Below, in pieces: positions 32,085-41,976 of a stretch of 64,000 bases of DNA. The number at the start of each line of letters is the position of its first letter. The stretch's first letter is position 1. Under the pieces are notes generated by a model, which saw only the letters and a program-made list of their open reading frames with translations, searched no databases and had not been told where the DNA came from. The DNA comes from Aralia elata (taxonomy: Eukaryota; Streptophyta; Magnoliopsida; Apiales; Araliaceae): NCBI GenBank assembly GCA_034770075.1, contig CM068382.1, positions 88,591,766 through 88,655,765 on the forward strand. Direction: 5' to 3'. Made by a program: the position numbers and the translations under genes.

Positions 32085-32485
32085 GGCTGGGCGCTGGGCA
32101 GCCTCGGCGTTGGGCGCGCGCGCGCGCGCGCGGCATGGCTCGGCAGCATCCAGGCGCATGGGCGCGGGCGCACGCCTGGGCGTGCGGGCGCACGGGCGGT
32201 CTCGGCAGCCAGCCTCGGCAGCGCATGCGGGCGTGTGAGCGGCATGCAGGCGCCAGCGTGCGGGCGCACGCCTGGGGCGCGCGGGCGCGCGCGCTTGGCT
32301 CAGCAACTCTGTAGGCAGGTGGGGCGTGCAGGCGCCAGCGTGCGGGCGCACGCCTGGGCGCGCGGGCGCGCGGGCGCGCGCGCTTGGCTCGGCAGCGTCA
32401 TGGGCGGCATGCAGGTGCTTGGGCGCGGGCGCACGCCTGTGCGTGCGGGCGCACGCCTGTGCGTGCGGGCGCACGCCGCCGTGCT
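32085..32485 (+). repeat. GC-rich hairpin block in the F 5' LTR
   Basis: Interspersed copies of GCGTGCGGGCGCACGC-type sequence (arms GCGTGC and GCACGC) and GGGCGCGCGCGC runs. The partner block in the 3' LTR (about 42940-43295) differs in length by about 40 bases although the flanking LTR is almost identical, so the block is unstable. Confidence 0.85.
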
Positions 32486-32562
32486 GAGTGCGATCTGACA
32501 CACCTTCAGTGCGATCTGAGCTGCGTTTTGTCCGATTTTGGCTAGGGTTTCTTGATGAAGAC

Positions 32563-32570
32563 TATATATA
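32563..32570 (+). promoter_or_regulatory. Probable TATA box of the F LTR promoter
   Basis: TATATATA lies directly downstream of the GC-rich block and is repeated in the 3' LTR at 43376-43383. Position inside the LTR fits a U3 promoter. Confidence 0.5.
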
Positions 32571-33705
32571 TTCTCTTCCAAGCCTCATATCAGATATCTA
32601 GAGGGAGGGAGGCTACAAAATACATCAACCAACAGTGCTCAAGGCTGCAAATCAAGCTGAATCAAGCCAAAAGCCAAAGAACTCAGTCAAGAAGGATTGC
32701 CAAGCCAAGGTGGAGAGCTAGAAATCTACAGCAACCAAAGGAACACCAGCTGAATAGCTTCAAAAGTGGTTTCATTTCTAGATTTCCATCTCCTTTGTAA
32801 TTCGAATTTGACAATGTATCAATTGAAAATGATGTTTATTGTAGATATCATGAACTAACCTTCTTTTCTAAGATTGCAATGGAACCCAACACTTAATTTG
32901 AATTGAATTCTCTCTCTATTGATTTTAGTTATGCATTTGTGAATTGATTGTCATAACCTTTGCTTCTAGATTAATTGCTTGGCCCGTAATTACCGTGGGA
33001 ACCTATATGAACTTGACGAACGGATTATAGGTTAAGACCTAGTTATGATAACATGCGAAAGTATAGATTGTTGTGGGTTATTAATTGGATTAAGTGACAT
33101 GTGTCTTATTAATTATCTGCAATAATAGGTATCTTGATAGTAGTTGGGATAGATATATACCTAACTACCGCATGCAACCTATTGAGAATCTAGTCTTAAT
33201 GACTTCCGAGGTGAAAGTTGGTAATGGAAGGGAGGATTAATTAGATTTGGTGACACGTGTCTATAAATCATTCTTGAAATTAGTCTCTTGATAGTGCATA
33301 GGATAGACATATACCTATGCACCGCTTAGGAAGATTCGTGATTGACCATCGACAGAGGCTCTTATGTAGTTTTGATTTCTCGGTTGTCAATTCGTATGCT
33401 ATAACTGATTGAAAAGAGAGAGTTAGGAGATTCAAATGACGTGTTGGGGGAAATTGTAATCTTAGACCCTTCTATCTTGATATTTTACCGCATTTTACTC
33501 AATATTTGACTTGTGAACTCAACCAATCAACAAATTATCAAATCTTCATTGTTTAAATTAGAACAAGTTGATAGACGATTAGTACTTGGTTATTATTTGT
33601 CACAATTCCCTGTGGGTTCGACTCATATCTTATCATATATTACTTGTGGACCGTGTATACTTGCACGTGTGTGTTTATCGATAGTTAAATCGACCAACAA
33701 GTTTT

Positions 33706-33723
33706 TGGCGCCGTTGCCGGGGA
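33706..33723 (+). other. Primer-binding site of element F (tRNA-Asp)
   Basis: TGGCGCCGTTGCCGGGGA, six bases after the LTR end. Confidence 0.92.
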
Positions 33724-33816
33724 ATTGTTTTCTAATAATTACGCCAATATTAATTCCAATCGACTTGGTCTCTTTTTAGACTTGTATATAATTTTCATTT
33801 TGTTTTGTAGGTATTC

Positions 33817-36800
33817 TTGATTTGTATGCCACGCTCACGTGATCTTGAGTTAATTCCTTACGATCCCGAGATCGAGAGAAATATTCGACGACTACGTAGA
33901 GAACGAGTTCGGGGTATACCCAATCAAAATACCATGGCTGAGGAGGAGCCTAAAACCTTGAGGGAGTACGCCATGCCTCTTGTCACAGATTTGCACTCAA
34001 GCATTTCTAGGCCAGCCATTGAGGCCAATCACTTCGAAATTAAGCCTGGAACCATCCAAATGGTTCAAAACTGTTTGCAGTTTGGTGGGTTGCCCAATGA
34101 CGACCCAAATGCTCATTTGGTGAGTTTTCTGGAAATTTGTGACACATTCAAGTACACTCAAGTGACTGATGATGCAATTAGACTCCGACTATTTCCTTTC
34201 ACACTTCGTGATAAGGCAAAGAGTTGGTTGTATTCGCTTCCTTCGGGCTCGATTACCAAATGGGATGACTTAGCCCAGAAATTTTTGGCAAAGTTCTTCC
34301 CACCGGCAAAAACTGCAAGATTGAGGAATGACATCACGTCGTTTGTTCAATATGATTCCGAGTCCTTGTATGAGGCTTGGGAAAGGTTCAAGGATCTAAT
34401 TAGGAGATGTCCACACCATGGTTTGCCTCAATGGTTGCAAGTTGAGATTTTTTATAATGGGCTAACCAATGCCACTCGATCTAGTGTTGACGCAGCTGCA
34501 GGTGGTAGTTTAATGGGAAAGAATTTTGCGGAAGCCTACAAACTATTGGAAACCATGGCTGCAAATATTTATCAATGGCCTTCGGAGAGGAAAATGCCAC
34601 AAAAGGCAGCAGGAAAATTTGAGGTGGATCATCTCACTTCAATTACAGCACAGCTAGCCGCGCTCACAAAAGAAGTGAAAAATTTAGGAGTTCAATCTGT
34701 GCAAAGCATTTCTGAGACCTGCGAGTTGTGTGTTGGAAATCACCCTACCGAGCAATGTCCCATCAATGCAGAATCCGTACAGTTTGTTGGTAATTACAAT
34801 AGACAGCAAAACAACCCCCACTCCAATCACTACAATCCTGGATGGAAAAATCACCCAAATTTCTCATGGAGCAACAACAATAATACCCAAACCCAATATT
34901 CAGCTCCTAGGCATCAATATCCCCCAGGATTCCAAAATCAAACTCAATCACACCATCAACCCCAATCACACCAACAAGCCTCAAACCCACCTCCACCACA
35001 ACAGGAGAAAAAGCCTAGTGGGGACGAGTTATTGGCTCAATTGGTTGCACAGCATAGCACTTCGATACGGAATATAGAGCTTCAGCTTGGGCAGATAGCT
35101 AGCGCCATGAATATTCGTCCCCCTGGTGCCTTACCTAGTGACACTGAAGTTAATCCGAAAAGAGATGGTAAGGAACATTGCAAGGCTATGACTTTGAGAA
35201 GTGGGAAGGAGCTACCGGAAGTTGTGAATGAGGTTCCAGCTGAAGCGGTGGTTGAGGTTGGGAATGGGGAGAAAGAGGAAGAAAAGAGAAAAGAAGAAGA
35301 AAAGGAAAAGGAGCCAGTGCCAAAACCAGCGGGGAGCAAGCAAGGCCCTATATATCCACCATGCTCGTTTCCACAACGTCAGCAGAAATTAAAGTTGGAT
35401 AAGCAATTATCTAAGTTCTTGGAGGTTTTCAAGAAATTGCACATAAACATCCCTTTCGCTGAGGCATTAGAACAAATGCCTAGTTATGTGAAGTTCATGA
35501 AAGAAATCTTGTCAAGAAAGAGAAGGCTTGAGGAGTTTGAGACGGTGGCACTAACCGAAGAATGTAGTGCCGTATTACAAAGGAAGTTACCACCAAAGTT
35601 GAAAGATCCAGGGAGTTTCACGATTCCTTGCACAATTGGTAACCAATTCTTTGGCAAGGCCCTATGTGATTTGGGGGCGAGTATCAATCTAATGCCACTC
35701 TCAATTTATCAACAGCTGGGATTAAGTGAGGCAAAACCTACAAATGTTACATTGCAACTTGCGGATAGGTCTCTCACATACCCAAGAGGCATAGTAGAAG
35801 ATGTGCTTGTCAAGGTGGACAAGTTTATTTTTCCAGCGGATTTTATTGTCCTTGATTTCGAAGAAGACAGGGAGATACCTATCATCCTTGGACGCCCATT
35901 CTTAGCCACAGGCAGAACTTTGATTGATGTGCAAAAAGGAGAGCTAACCATGCGTGTCCAAGACCAAGAGGTAACTTTTAACGTTTTTAAAGCAATGAAA
36001 TTTCCTAATGTGCAGGATGAATGTTTCAGGATAGACTTGATTGACGAGGCGGTGGAAGAGGTGTTCGCAGCAACATATGATGTTGACCCTTTTGAAGAAT
36101 TGCTAGGAGAATCACTTGAGAGTGAACCTCCGTTTCCTAACGAGATGGTAAATGTGCTGAATGTTCCCCCACGTTTTATCAAGTTTAAGCAACTATTTGA
36201 ACCGTTAGATAGACCAAGCAGCTCTAGTACCATTGCAAAATCCTCATGGGAGGAGCCACCTACTTTGGAGCTCAAACCATTGCCAATCCACTTGAGGTAT
36301 GCTTATTTGGGTAATGCTAGTACGTTGCCTGTTATTGTGTCTGCTTCACTTGATGATGTGCAGGAAAACAAATTGCTAAGAGTGCTACGGGAGTACAAAA
36401 CAGCCTTAGGTTGGTCCATTACTGACATCAAGGGAATTAGCCCCGCTTTTTGTATGCACAAGATCATATTGGAAGATGAGGCCAAACCTGTGGTTAAGCA
36501 TCAGCGTAGATTGAACCCCGTCATGAAGGAGGTGGTCAAGAAGGAAATTATAAAATTGCTCGATGCCGGCATCATCTATCCCATTTCAGACAGTCCATGG
36601 GTCAGTCCAGTGCAATGTGTTCCAAAGAAGGGGGGCATGACAGTGGTGTCTAATGAAAACAACGAGTTGATCCCAACTAGAACTGTCACCGGATGGAGAG
36701 TTTGCATGGATTACAGAAGGTTGAACAAGACTACATGCAAGGATCATTTCCCGCTCCCATTCATCGATCAAATGCTAGACAGGTTGGCGGGACATGAATT

Positions 36801-37914
36801 CTACTGTCTCTTGGATGGATATTCGGGCTACAACCAAATTGCCATTGCCCCCGAAGATCAAGAGAAAACGACGTTCACTTGCCCATATGGGACATTTGCT
36901 TTCAGAAGAATGTCATTCGGGTTATGCAACGCACCCGCCACCTTCCAAAGATGTATGATGGCTATTTTCTCTAATATGGTTGAGCAAGGATTGGAGGTTT
37001 TCATGGACGATTTCTCGGGTTTTGGAGATTCATTCGACTTATGCCTAGAAAACCTTGTGAAAGTGCTGAAACGATGTGTTGAGACAAATTTGGTGCTTAA
37101 TTGGGAGAAATGCCACTTCATGGTGCAAGAAGGGATTATTTTGGGGCATAGAGTATCTTCAAAGGGGCTGGAGGTTGATAAGGCCAAGATCGAGACCATT
37201 GAGAAGCTTCCTCCACCAACCAACGTCAAGGGAATCCGTAGTTTCCTTGGACATGCTGGATTTTATAGGCGGTTTATCAAGGATTTCTCAAAAGTTGCAA
37301 AACCGCTGTGTAGTCTACTTGAGAAAGACACTCCATTTGTCTTCGACCTTGCTTATCTTGAGGCTTTTGAGTTACTAAGGAAGAAGCTTGTAAGTGCACC
37401 TATTATCGTGGCCCCGGATTGGAATCTTCCGTTTGAATTGATGTGCGACGCTAGCGACTTTGCAATTGGTGCTGTATTGGGCCATCGCACGGACAAGGTC
37501 TTTCATGTGATTTATTATGCTAGCAAGACACTAACTGGTGCTCAACTTAATTACACAACAACGGAGAAGGAATTGCTTGCTATCGTGTATGCCTTTGACA
37601 AATTTCGTGCCTATCTCATTGGCACCAAGGTCATTGTGTACACGGACCATTCTGCCATTAAGTATTTAATAGCAAAGAAGGACGCAAAGCCACGCTTGAT
37701 TCGATGGGTTTTATTGCTTCAAGAGTTCGATCTTGAGATTAGAGATAAGAAGGGAACCGAGAATCAAGTGGCGGATCATTTGTCTAGGCTGGAAAATGCA
37801 GACCATGAGGCGGGAGATGATGTCATGATTAATGAATTTTTCCCGGTGATGAACAGCTTTTCGCCATCACACATGAGGTGCCATGGTATGCCGACTATGT
37901 CAACTATGTGGTGA
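33817..37914 (+). CDS. Element F gag-protease-RT-RNase H polyprotein (1,365 aa)
   Basis: A single open frame. Gag domain at about residues 60-260 (FEIKPGTIQMVQNCLQFGG, LAQKFLAKFFPPAKTARLRND), zinc knuckle CELCVGNHPTEQC (CX2CX3HX4C), a Pro/Gln-rich and then Glu/Lys-rich linker, protease with LCDLGASINLMPLS (catalytic Asp about residue 618), RT from about 860 (HKIILEDEAKPV, DAGIIYPISDSPWVSPVQ, GWRVCMDYRRLNK, FMDDF at 1062-1066 as the catalytic box), then RNase H (LMCDASDFAIGAVLG, TTEKELLAIVYAFDKFRAYL, VYTDHSAIKYL). Near 37845 a one-base insertion shifts the frame, so the last approximately 20 residues are foreign and integrase continues at 37878. Frame, motif order and the clade-typical DLGA site identify Athila-type Ty3/gypsy. 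Confidence 0.95.
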   Translation: MICMPRSRDLELIPYDPEIERNIRRLRRERVRGIPNQNTMAEEEPKTLREYAMPLVTDLHSSISRPAIEANHFEIKPGTIQMVQNCLQFGGLPNDDPNAHLVSFLEICDTFKYTQVTDDAIRLRLFPFTLRDKAKSWLYSLPSGSITKWDDLAQKFLAKFFPPAKTARLRNDITSFVQYDSESLYEAWERFKDLIRRCPHHGLPQWLQVEIFYNGLTNATRSSVDAAAGGSLMGKNFAEAYKLLETMAANIYQWPSERKMPQKAAGKFEVDHLTSITAQLAALTKEVKNLGVQSVQSISETCELCVGNHPTEQCPINAESVQFVGNYNRQQNNPHSNHYNPGWKNHPNFSWSNNNNTQTQYSAPRHQYPPGFQNQTQSHHQPQSHQQASNPPPPQQEKKPSGDELLAQLVAQHSTSIRNIELQLGQIASAMNIRPPGALPSDTEVNPKRDGKEHCKAMTLRSGKELPEVVNEVPAEAVVEVGNGEKEEEKRKEEEKEKEPVPKPAGSKQGPIYPPCSFPQRQQKLKLDKQLSKFLEVFKKLHINIPFAEALEQMPSYVKFMKEILSRKRRLEEFETVALTEECSAVLQRKLPPKLKDPGSFTIPCTIGNQFFGKALCDLGASINLMPLSIYQQLGLSEAKPTNVTLQLADRSLTYPRGIVEDVLVKVDKFIFPADFIVLDFEEDREIPIILGRPFLATGRTLIDVQKGELTMRVQDQEVTFNVFKAMKFPNVQDECFRIDLIDEAVEEVFAATYDVDPFEELLGESLESEPPFPNEMVNVLNVPPRFIKFKQLFEPLDRPSSSSTIAKSSWEEPPTLELKPLPIHLRYAYLGNASTLPVIVSASLDDVQENKLLRVLREYKTALGWSITDIKGISPAFCMHKIILEDEAKPVVKHQRRLNPVMKEVVKKEIIKLLDAGIIYPISDSPWVSPVQCVPKKGGMTVVSNENNELIPTRTVTGWRVCMDYRRLNKTTCKDHFPLPFIDQMLDRLAGHEFYCLLDGYSGYNQIAIAPEDQEKTTFTCPYGTFAFRRMSFGLCNAPATFQRCMMAIFSNMVEQGLEVFMDDFSGFGDSFDLCLENLVKVLKRCVETNLVLNWEKCHFMVQEGIILGHRVSSKGLEVDKAKIETIEKLPPPTNVKGIRSFLGHAGFYRRFIKDFSKVAKPLCSLLEKDTPFVFDLAYLEAFELLRKKLVSAPIIVAPDWNLPFELMCDASDFAIGAVLGHRTDKVFHVIYYASKTLTGAQLNYTTTEKELLAIVYAFDKFRAYLIGTKVIVYTDHSAIKYLIAKKDAKPRLIRWVLLLQEFDLEIRDKKGTENQVADHLSRLENADHEAGDDVMINEFFPVMNSFSPSHMRCHGMPTMSTMW

Positions 37915-39173
37915 GCCATGTCCTACCACCCGAGCTGAGCTATCAACAAAAAAAGAAATTCTTGCACGATGTGAAGCATTATTTCTGGGACGAACCTTTT
38001 CTATTTAAGCAATGTGCTGACCAACTGATCCGGAAGTGCGTACCTCAATCTGAGATGGAAAGCATCTTGCAACATTGTCATGCCTCAGCTTTTGGTGGAC
38101 ACTATGGCGGAGAAAGAACAGCGGCGAAGGTGCTTCAATCTGGTTTTTATTGGCCAACGCTGTTCAAGGACGCCCATGTGTTTGTGCTGAAATGCGATCG
38201 ATGTCAAAGAGTAGGGAACATTTCCAGGCGTCATGAGATGCCACTAACCACAATCTTAGAGGTTGAGATATTTGACGTCTGGGGTATCGATTTTATGGGC
38301 CCGTTTCCCTCTTCGTTCAACAATTTGTATATCATTGTGGCTGTAGATTACGTGTCAAAATGGGTTGAAGCAGCTGCAACACCCACCAATGATGCCAAAG
38401 TTGTGCTAAAGTTCCTTCGAAAAAATGTATTCACAAGATTCGGAACTCCGCGTGTAATAATTAGCGATGAAGGGTCGCACTTTTGTAACAAGAACTTTAA
38501 TGCCCTTCTTGCTAAATATGGGGTAACTCACAAGATTGCCACGGCCTATCATCCTCAAACAAGTGGGCAGGTGGAGGTATCCAATAGAGAGGTGAAAAGG
38601 ATTTTAGAGAAGGTTGTCAACCCGGATAGAAAGGACTGGTCATTGAAGCTTGATGACGCCTTATGGGCGTATAGGACGGCATACAAAACTCCTATCGGGA
38701 TGTCACCATATCAGCTTGTGTATGGGAAAGCATGTCATCTACCGGTGGAACTTGAACACAGTGCTTATTGGGCCATCCGGAAGCTAAACTTTGATTTGAA
38801 TGCCGCGGGGAGAGAGAAGCGCCTCTTACAACTCAATGAGATGGATGAGTTCCGTCTCCAGTCCTATGAGAATGCAAAGCTCTATAAGGAGAGAGTCAAG
38901 AGGTGGCACGACAAGAAGATAATTGATCGGAGGTTTGAGGTTGGACAACCCGTCCTACTTTACAATTCTCGGTTGAAGCTATTTCCCGGTAAACTCAAAT
39001 CAAGATGGTCAGGGCCATTCTATATCAACCATGTTTTCCCGCATGGTGCAATTGAACTGCGAGATGAGAAGACAAACCAATTGTTTAAAGTAAACGGACA
39101 AAGGATTAAGCACTATTGGGGTGGCGACATCGAGCGCCAAAAGACCTCAATTAATCTCGTTGATCCGATATGA
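37878..39173 (+). CDS. Element F integrase (separated from pol by one frameshift)
   Basis: The open frame overlaps the end of the pol frame. It carries the zinc-binding HHCC region (CHASAFGGHYGGERTA, then CDRCQRVGNIS), the catalytic core DVWGIDFMGPF, VIISDEGSHFCN and AYHPQTSGQVEVSNREVK (D, D, E), the conserved YRTAYKTPIGMSPYQLVYGK and CHLPVELEHSAYWAI, and the GPF module LFPGKLKSRWSGPF. It ends VNGQRIKHYWGGDIERQ before TGA at 39171. No chromodomain, as expected for Athila. E and G have integrase in the same frame as pol, so this frameshift is a lesion of the copy and not a recoding signal. Confidence 0.94.
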   Translation: MPWYADYVNYVVSHVLPPELSYQQKKKFLHDVKHYFWDEPFLFKQCADQLIRKCVPQSEMESILQHCHASAFGGHYGGERTAAKVLQSGFYWPTLFKDAHVFVLKCDRCQRVGNISRRHEMPLTTILEVEIFDVWGIDFMGPFPSSFNNLYIIVAVDYVSKWVEAAATPTNDAKVVLKFLRKNVFTRFGTPRVIISDEGSHFCNKNFNALLAKYGVTHKIATAYHPQTSGQVEVSNREVKRILEKVVNPDRKDWSLKLDDALWAYRTAYKTPIGMSPYQLVYGKACHLPVELEHSAYWAIRKLNFDLNAAGREKRLLQLNEMDEFRLQSYENAKLYKERVKRWHDKKIIDRRFEVGQPVLLYNSRLKLFPGKLKSRWSGPFYINHVFPHGAIELRDEKTNQLFKVNGQRIKHYWGGDIERQKTSINLVDPI

Positions 39174-39182
39174 AGGGGGTAT

Positions 39183-39230
39183 AGTCAAGCTGAGGACTTT
39201 AACTCAAGCGCTAATTGGGAGGCAACCCAA
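39183..39230 (+). other. Conserved twin hairpin after the F pol stop
   Basis: Hairpin I: AGTC (39183-39186), loop AAGCTGAG, GACT (39195-39198). Hairpin II: TTGGG (39215-39219), loop AGGCAA, CCCAA (39226-39230). The loop of II is identical in D, E and G. Confidence 0.7.
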
Positions 39231-39396
39231 CGTTTCATTTTATTGCTTAAGTCCAATTAATTTGAAAACAAAAAAAAAAAAAAAATTAAGGATGACTTGT
39301 AGTGTTAATTGTTTCTAATGTTGTTAATTTGGTTGCTACGTGTAGGTATTTGTATCCAATTTTGGCAATTGAGCGTTGCGTGTCAGCGAAACGCCG

Positions 39397-39610
39397 ATGG
39401 CACGTCAGCAGCAGCACGCCAGCAGCAGCACACCAGCAGCACCAGGCAGACGCCAGCGTGCGGGCGCACCAGGCGCCGCGCGCGCGCGCGCGCGCAGCAG
39501 GCGCAACGTTCGGCAGCAGGCGGGCGCAGCAGGCGGGGCGCAGCAGTTGGGCGCGCTGGGCGGCACCAGGCGCGCGCGGGCGCACAGCAGGCCGTGCGGC
39601 CGCACCTGGG
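39397..39610 (+). repeat. GC-rich palindrome block in the F post-pol region
   Basis: CAGCAGCAGCA runs, GCCAGCGTGCGGGCGCAC (shared with the F LTR block) and a CGCGCGCGCGCG run. It is the F counterpart of the D and E post-pol clusters. Open frames over it on both strands are not credible genes. Confidence 0.8.
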
Positions 39611-40090
39611 CAGCTGGATGGGTTCCTTAAATCACCAATTGGCTCATTTTTTTTTGTCACTCCATTTTTATATCTCTCTCCTCCCACGTCTTTGCCAACT
39701 TGCTTACAACTTACCCAAACTTAATTTTGTGACCCTTTGCATCATTTTGGCATCCAATTGCGATATCCCATCATCAATTTCACCTTCCATCTTGGATTTG
39801 AACAAAAATTTGAAGGTTTTTGAAGAATTTCTTTGGATTTTCACAAGTTCTCCAAGATAAGGTATTAAGGGCTATAAATTTCCAATTTTTCTTGCTTGGG
39901 TGCTGTGTTTTGGTGATTTTGGTTAGCAGGTACATAGCTAGCTCCCATTGCAAGGCTTTGTGGAGGGTTCGGCCTAGTCCCCATTGCACTTACACTTGTG
40001 ATTTTTTGGAGTGCACGCCAACTGTTCGACAAATTGTCTGTGAGGGAATTCTTGGCTACTTTGAGTGTTTTGCTTGCAACTCTGATCCTG
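39611..40090 (+). promoter_or_regulatory. Leader region upstream of F ORF3 with a candidate TATA box
   Basis: No gene. TATAAAT at 39873-39879 stands about 212 bases before the ORF3 ATG, comparable with the TATA box about 165 bases before ORF3 in D. Pyrimidine-rich CTCTCTCCTCCC sequence lies at about 39670. An upstream in-frame extension from 39998 would add a hydrophobic stretch (FLATLSVLLATLILM), but I favour the ATG at 40091. Confidence 0.4.
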
Positions 40091-41368
40091 ATGGCCACCA
40101 AACGACATAGGGGTGAGCCTTCCTCATCCAGGGCATATGATAAGAAAAGGTTTGTCAGTGCGGAAGCCTCCGAGCGTTACCACACCACCATGGTCACAAA
40201 ATCTTTGATTCCGGAACGGGGTATTCTTCCTGACACAACAAATAATTGGGGGTTGGCAGAAATAATTAGGGAACGAGGATGGGAAACTTTTGCCGCTCAG
40301 CCCGAGCCGGCGTGTATTCCTCTTGTCAGGGAATTCTACGCTAATGCATTAGAAGCTGAAAATTATGTGGTAACGGTTAGGGGCAAGAAAGTTTCATTTG
40401 GAAAAAGGTGCATTGAAGAATACTATAACCTACCTAAAAGCCATGGTGAGGATGACCTCACTAAATATGGGGCCGACAAGCCCGACTGGGATGCAGTCAT
40501 TTCAACATTATGCAAACCCGGTGCTCGTTGGGCTACGACAAGGGGAGAGCCGGTGCATTTTCGCCAGGGCGACTTAAGCAAATATGGGAAAGCATGGTTA
40601 TACTTCATCAATGCAAAGCTATGGCCGACCACACACGCGACTCAAGTAATCCCAATGCGGGCTCTTATCATGTTTTGTTTGGTGACTGAGCGGAGCATTT
40701 GCGTGGGTCGGTTGATTCGGAACTCAATTCTTCAATTTGTTAATGGGAAGTCTTCAGGCGGGTTACCTCACCCATCCCTGATCTGCGGGTTGTGCAAGAG
40801 GGCCAAAGTTAAGGTGCATGCCCACGAGTTACTTCAACAACCACTCACACCCATTGACAGCCTCGCTATTGGCCTTTACAAAGTCTGGAAAGGGGCAGCA
40901 CCGGAGCCTCATGGTGCTGGGTTTTTACCGTTGGTTCAGCCACACGAGCCCGCGGCAAGTGTCGGAACCCCACCACCAAGCACTGAGCACACCGAGGCGC
41001 CTCGCTCTTCTATGGACCTACTTATTGCTGAGCTGCGGGAGCTTCGTCGTGAAAATCAGGCGATGAGGGCCGAAATACAACAAAACGAGCAGGCGAGACT
41101 GTGGGACGAGCAGGAGCGGGAGCGTGAGCATAGGCGCATGTCCCGCCGCCTTGATCACTCCATTCAGCAAGTCAATTCCTTATGCATTTACACGACCGAT
41201 TTTTGTAACGCGACTGCACAGGTGATCAACAACAGCGGGGCCAATACCGGCCCCAATGCAGTCCAATTTCCCATGACACCTATGTTCCCGGAATATGGCT
41301 TTGACTCGGATGATGATGCAAGTGGGGGGAGTCACGCATTTAGCAATAATGACGATGACGCTTCTTGA
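40091..41368 (+). CDS. Element F ORF3, env-position plant transposon-associated protein (425 aa)
   Basis: Start at 40091 (MATKRHRGEPSSS) is chosen because its context is good (ATGG) and D's ORF3 has a similar basic/Ser-rich start. The core (TKSLIPERGI, VREFYANALEAENYVVTVRGKKVSF, KYGKAWLYFINAKLWPTTH) resembles the Pfam 'putative plant transposon protein' domain (PF20167, named from memory). Residues about 310-370 are a charged coiled coil (LIAELRELRRENQAMRAEIQQ). The end is Asp-rich. No transmembrane segment is evident from 40091, so it does not look like a classical envelope protein. Intact, and also present (broken) in D. Function unknown. Confidence 0.8.
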   Translation: MATKRHRGEPSSSRAYDKKRFVSAEASERYHTTMVTKSLIPERGILPDTTNNWGLAEIIRERGWETFAAQPEPACIPLVREFYANALEAENYVVTVRGKKVSFGKRCIEEYYNLPKSHGEDDLTKYGADKPDWDAVISTLCKPGARWATTRGEPVHFRQGDLSKYGKAWLYFINAKLWPTTHATQVIPMRALIMFCLVTERSICVGRLIRNSILQFVNGKSSGGLPHPSLICGLCKRAKVKVHAHELLQQPLTPIDSLAIGLYKVWKGAAPEPHGAGFLPLVQPHEPAASVGTPPPSTEHTEAPRSSMDLLIAELRELRRENQAMRAEIQQNEQARLWDEQEREREHRRMSRRLDHSIQQVNSLCIYTTDFCNATAQVINNSGANTGPNAVQFPMTPMFPEYGFDSDDDASGGSHAFSNNDDDAS

Positions 41369-41424
41369 TTTCCCCGGTGATGTTCTCTTTTTCAATTCTG
41401 TCTATTTTAAACATCGAGGACTAT

Positions 41425-41437
41425 GTTTACTTTAAGT
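41425..41437 (+). other. PPT-like motif after F ORF3
   Basis: TTAAGTTTGGGGGTG about 60 bases downstream of the ORF3 stop. A further copy (ATAAGTTTGGGGGGA) lies at about 41771, and the true PPT is at 42395-42409. Confidence 0.6.
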
Positions 41438-41819
41438 TTGGGGGTGTGTGTTAGGTTATTTGTGTGTGTTAGTTTAATTGTGTGTGTTGGTTTTAGTTAG
41501 TCATGATATGGTGTCTGTGTGTTTCAAGAATGGCCAATGATATTCTGCTGGTTAAGGTGTTCTTTCTAAAGTAAGGCTCGAGCAGACTTAGTTACTTCTT
41601 AACATTATGGCTAACTCCCCTACTCTTGGTTACGTTAACTCCTCACGTTTTCAGCATGCCTGTTAGTTAGTTAGTATTGAGAAATCTCATTTACTTTAAT
41701 GTCTGGGCGATTATACTTGAAATATACTGAACTCATGTCTGCATCTTGTGTTGTCATTTTAGGCTTTCATATAAGTTTGGGGGGATAAAAAAAAAAAATG
41801 AATGACCAAGTTTAATTAC

Positions 41820-41968
41820 GTGGCCTTTGCTACTCGAGTTAATAGACCCTTTGGGGTGTTTTACACCTAATGCCCTAAAACCATCTGGTTTGGGAGTCAT
41901 TGATCAAACACTCGTTACATGGGTAGCTCTGAATAGCCTAATGTGATTAGACATTGCACGGTCATGCG
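41820..41968 (+). other. Conserved non-coding block in the F 3' region
   Basis: Shared motifs with D 57893-58033 in the same order: GTGGCCTTTG, TCGAGT, CCCTTTGGGGTGTTTTACACC, ACCATCTGGTTTGGGAGTC, AGCCTAATGTGATTAG and CATTGCAC. Several are self-complementary (AACCA TC TGGTT; CTA-ATGTGAT-TAG). No coding potential is shared, so conservation must be at nucleotide or structure level. Confidence 0.65.
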
Positions 41969-41976
41969 ATTAGTAA

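Larger units (their letters stand above)
31557..33699 (+). repeat. 5' LTR of element F
   Basis: 2,143 bp. It starts with a hairpin (GTGTGT, loop TTTAT, ACACAC). The GC-rich hairpin block is at about 32085-32485, followed by a TATATATA box at 32563-32570. CGTG and CACG (33652-33655, 33664-33667) flank TATACTTG near the end. Long open frames on both strands through the GC block are composition artefacts. Confidence 0.95.

Noticed and set aside
31769..32581. Several long overlapping open frames on both strands (and again at about 42622-43394)
   Set aside because: They lie in the GC-rich hairpin block of the F LTR, are duplicated only because the LTR is, and encode Arg/Ala/Pro-rich low-complexity peptides with no domain.
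37878..37914. Programmed frameshift between RNase H and integrase in F
   Set aside because: E and G have integrase in frame with RNase H, and no slippery site plus structure is evident at the overlap.
39998..40090. An N-terminal hydrophobic segment of F ORF3 as an envelope signal peptide
   Set aside because: It lies upstream of the better-supported ATG at 40091, and D's ORF3 has no such extension.
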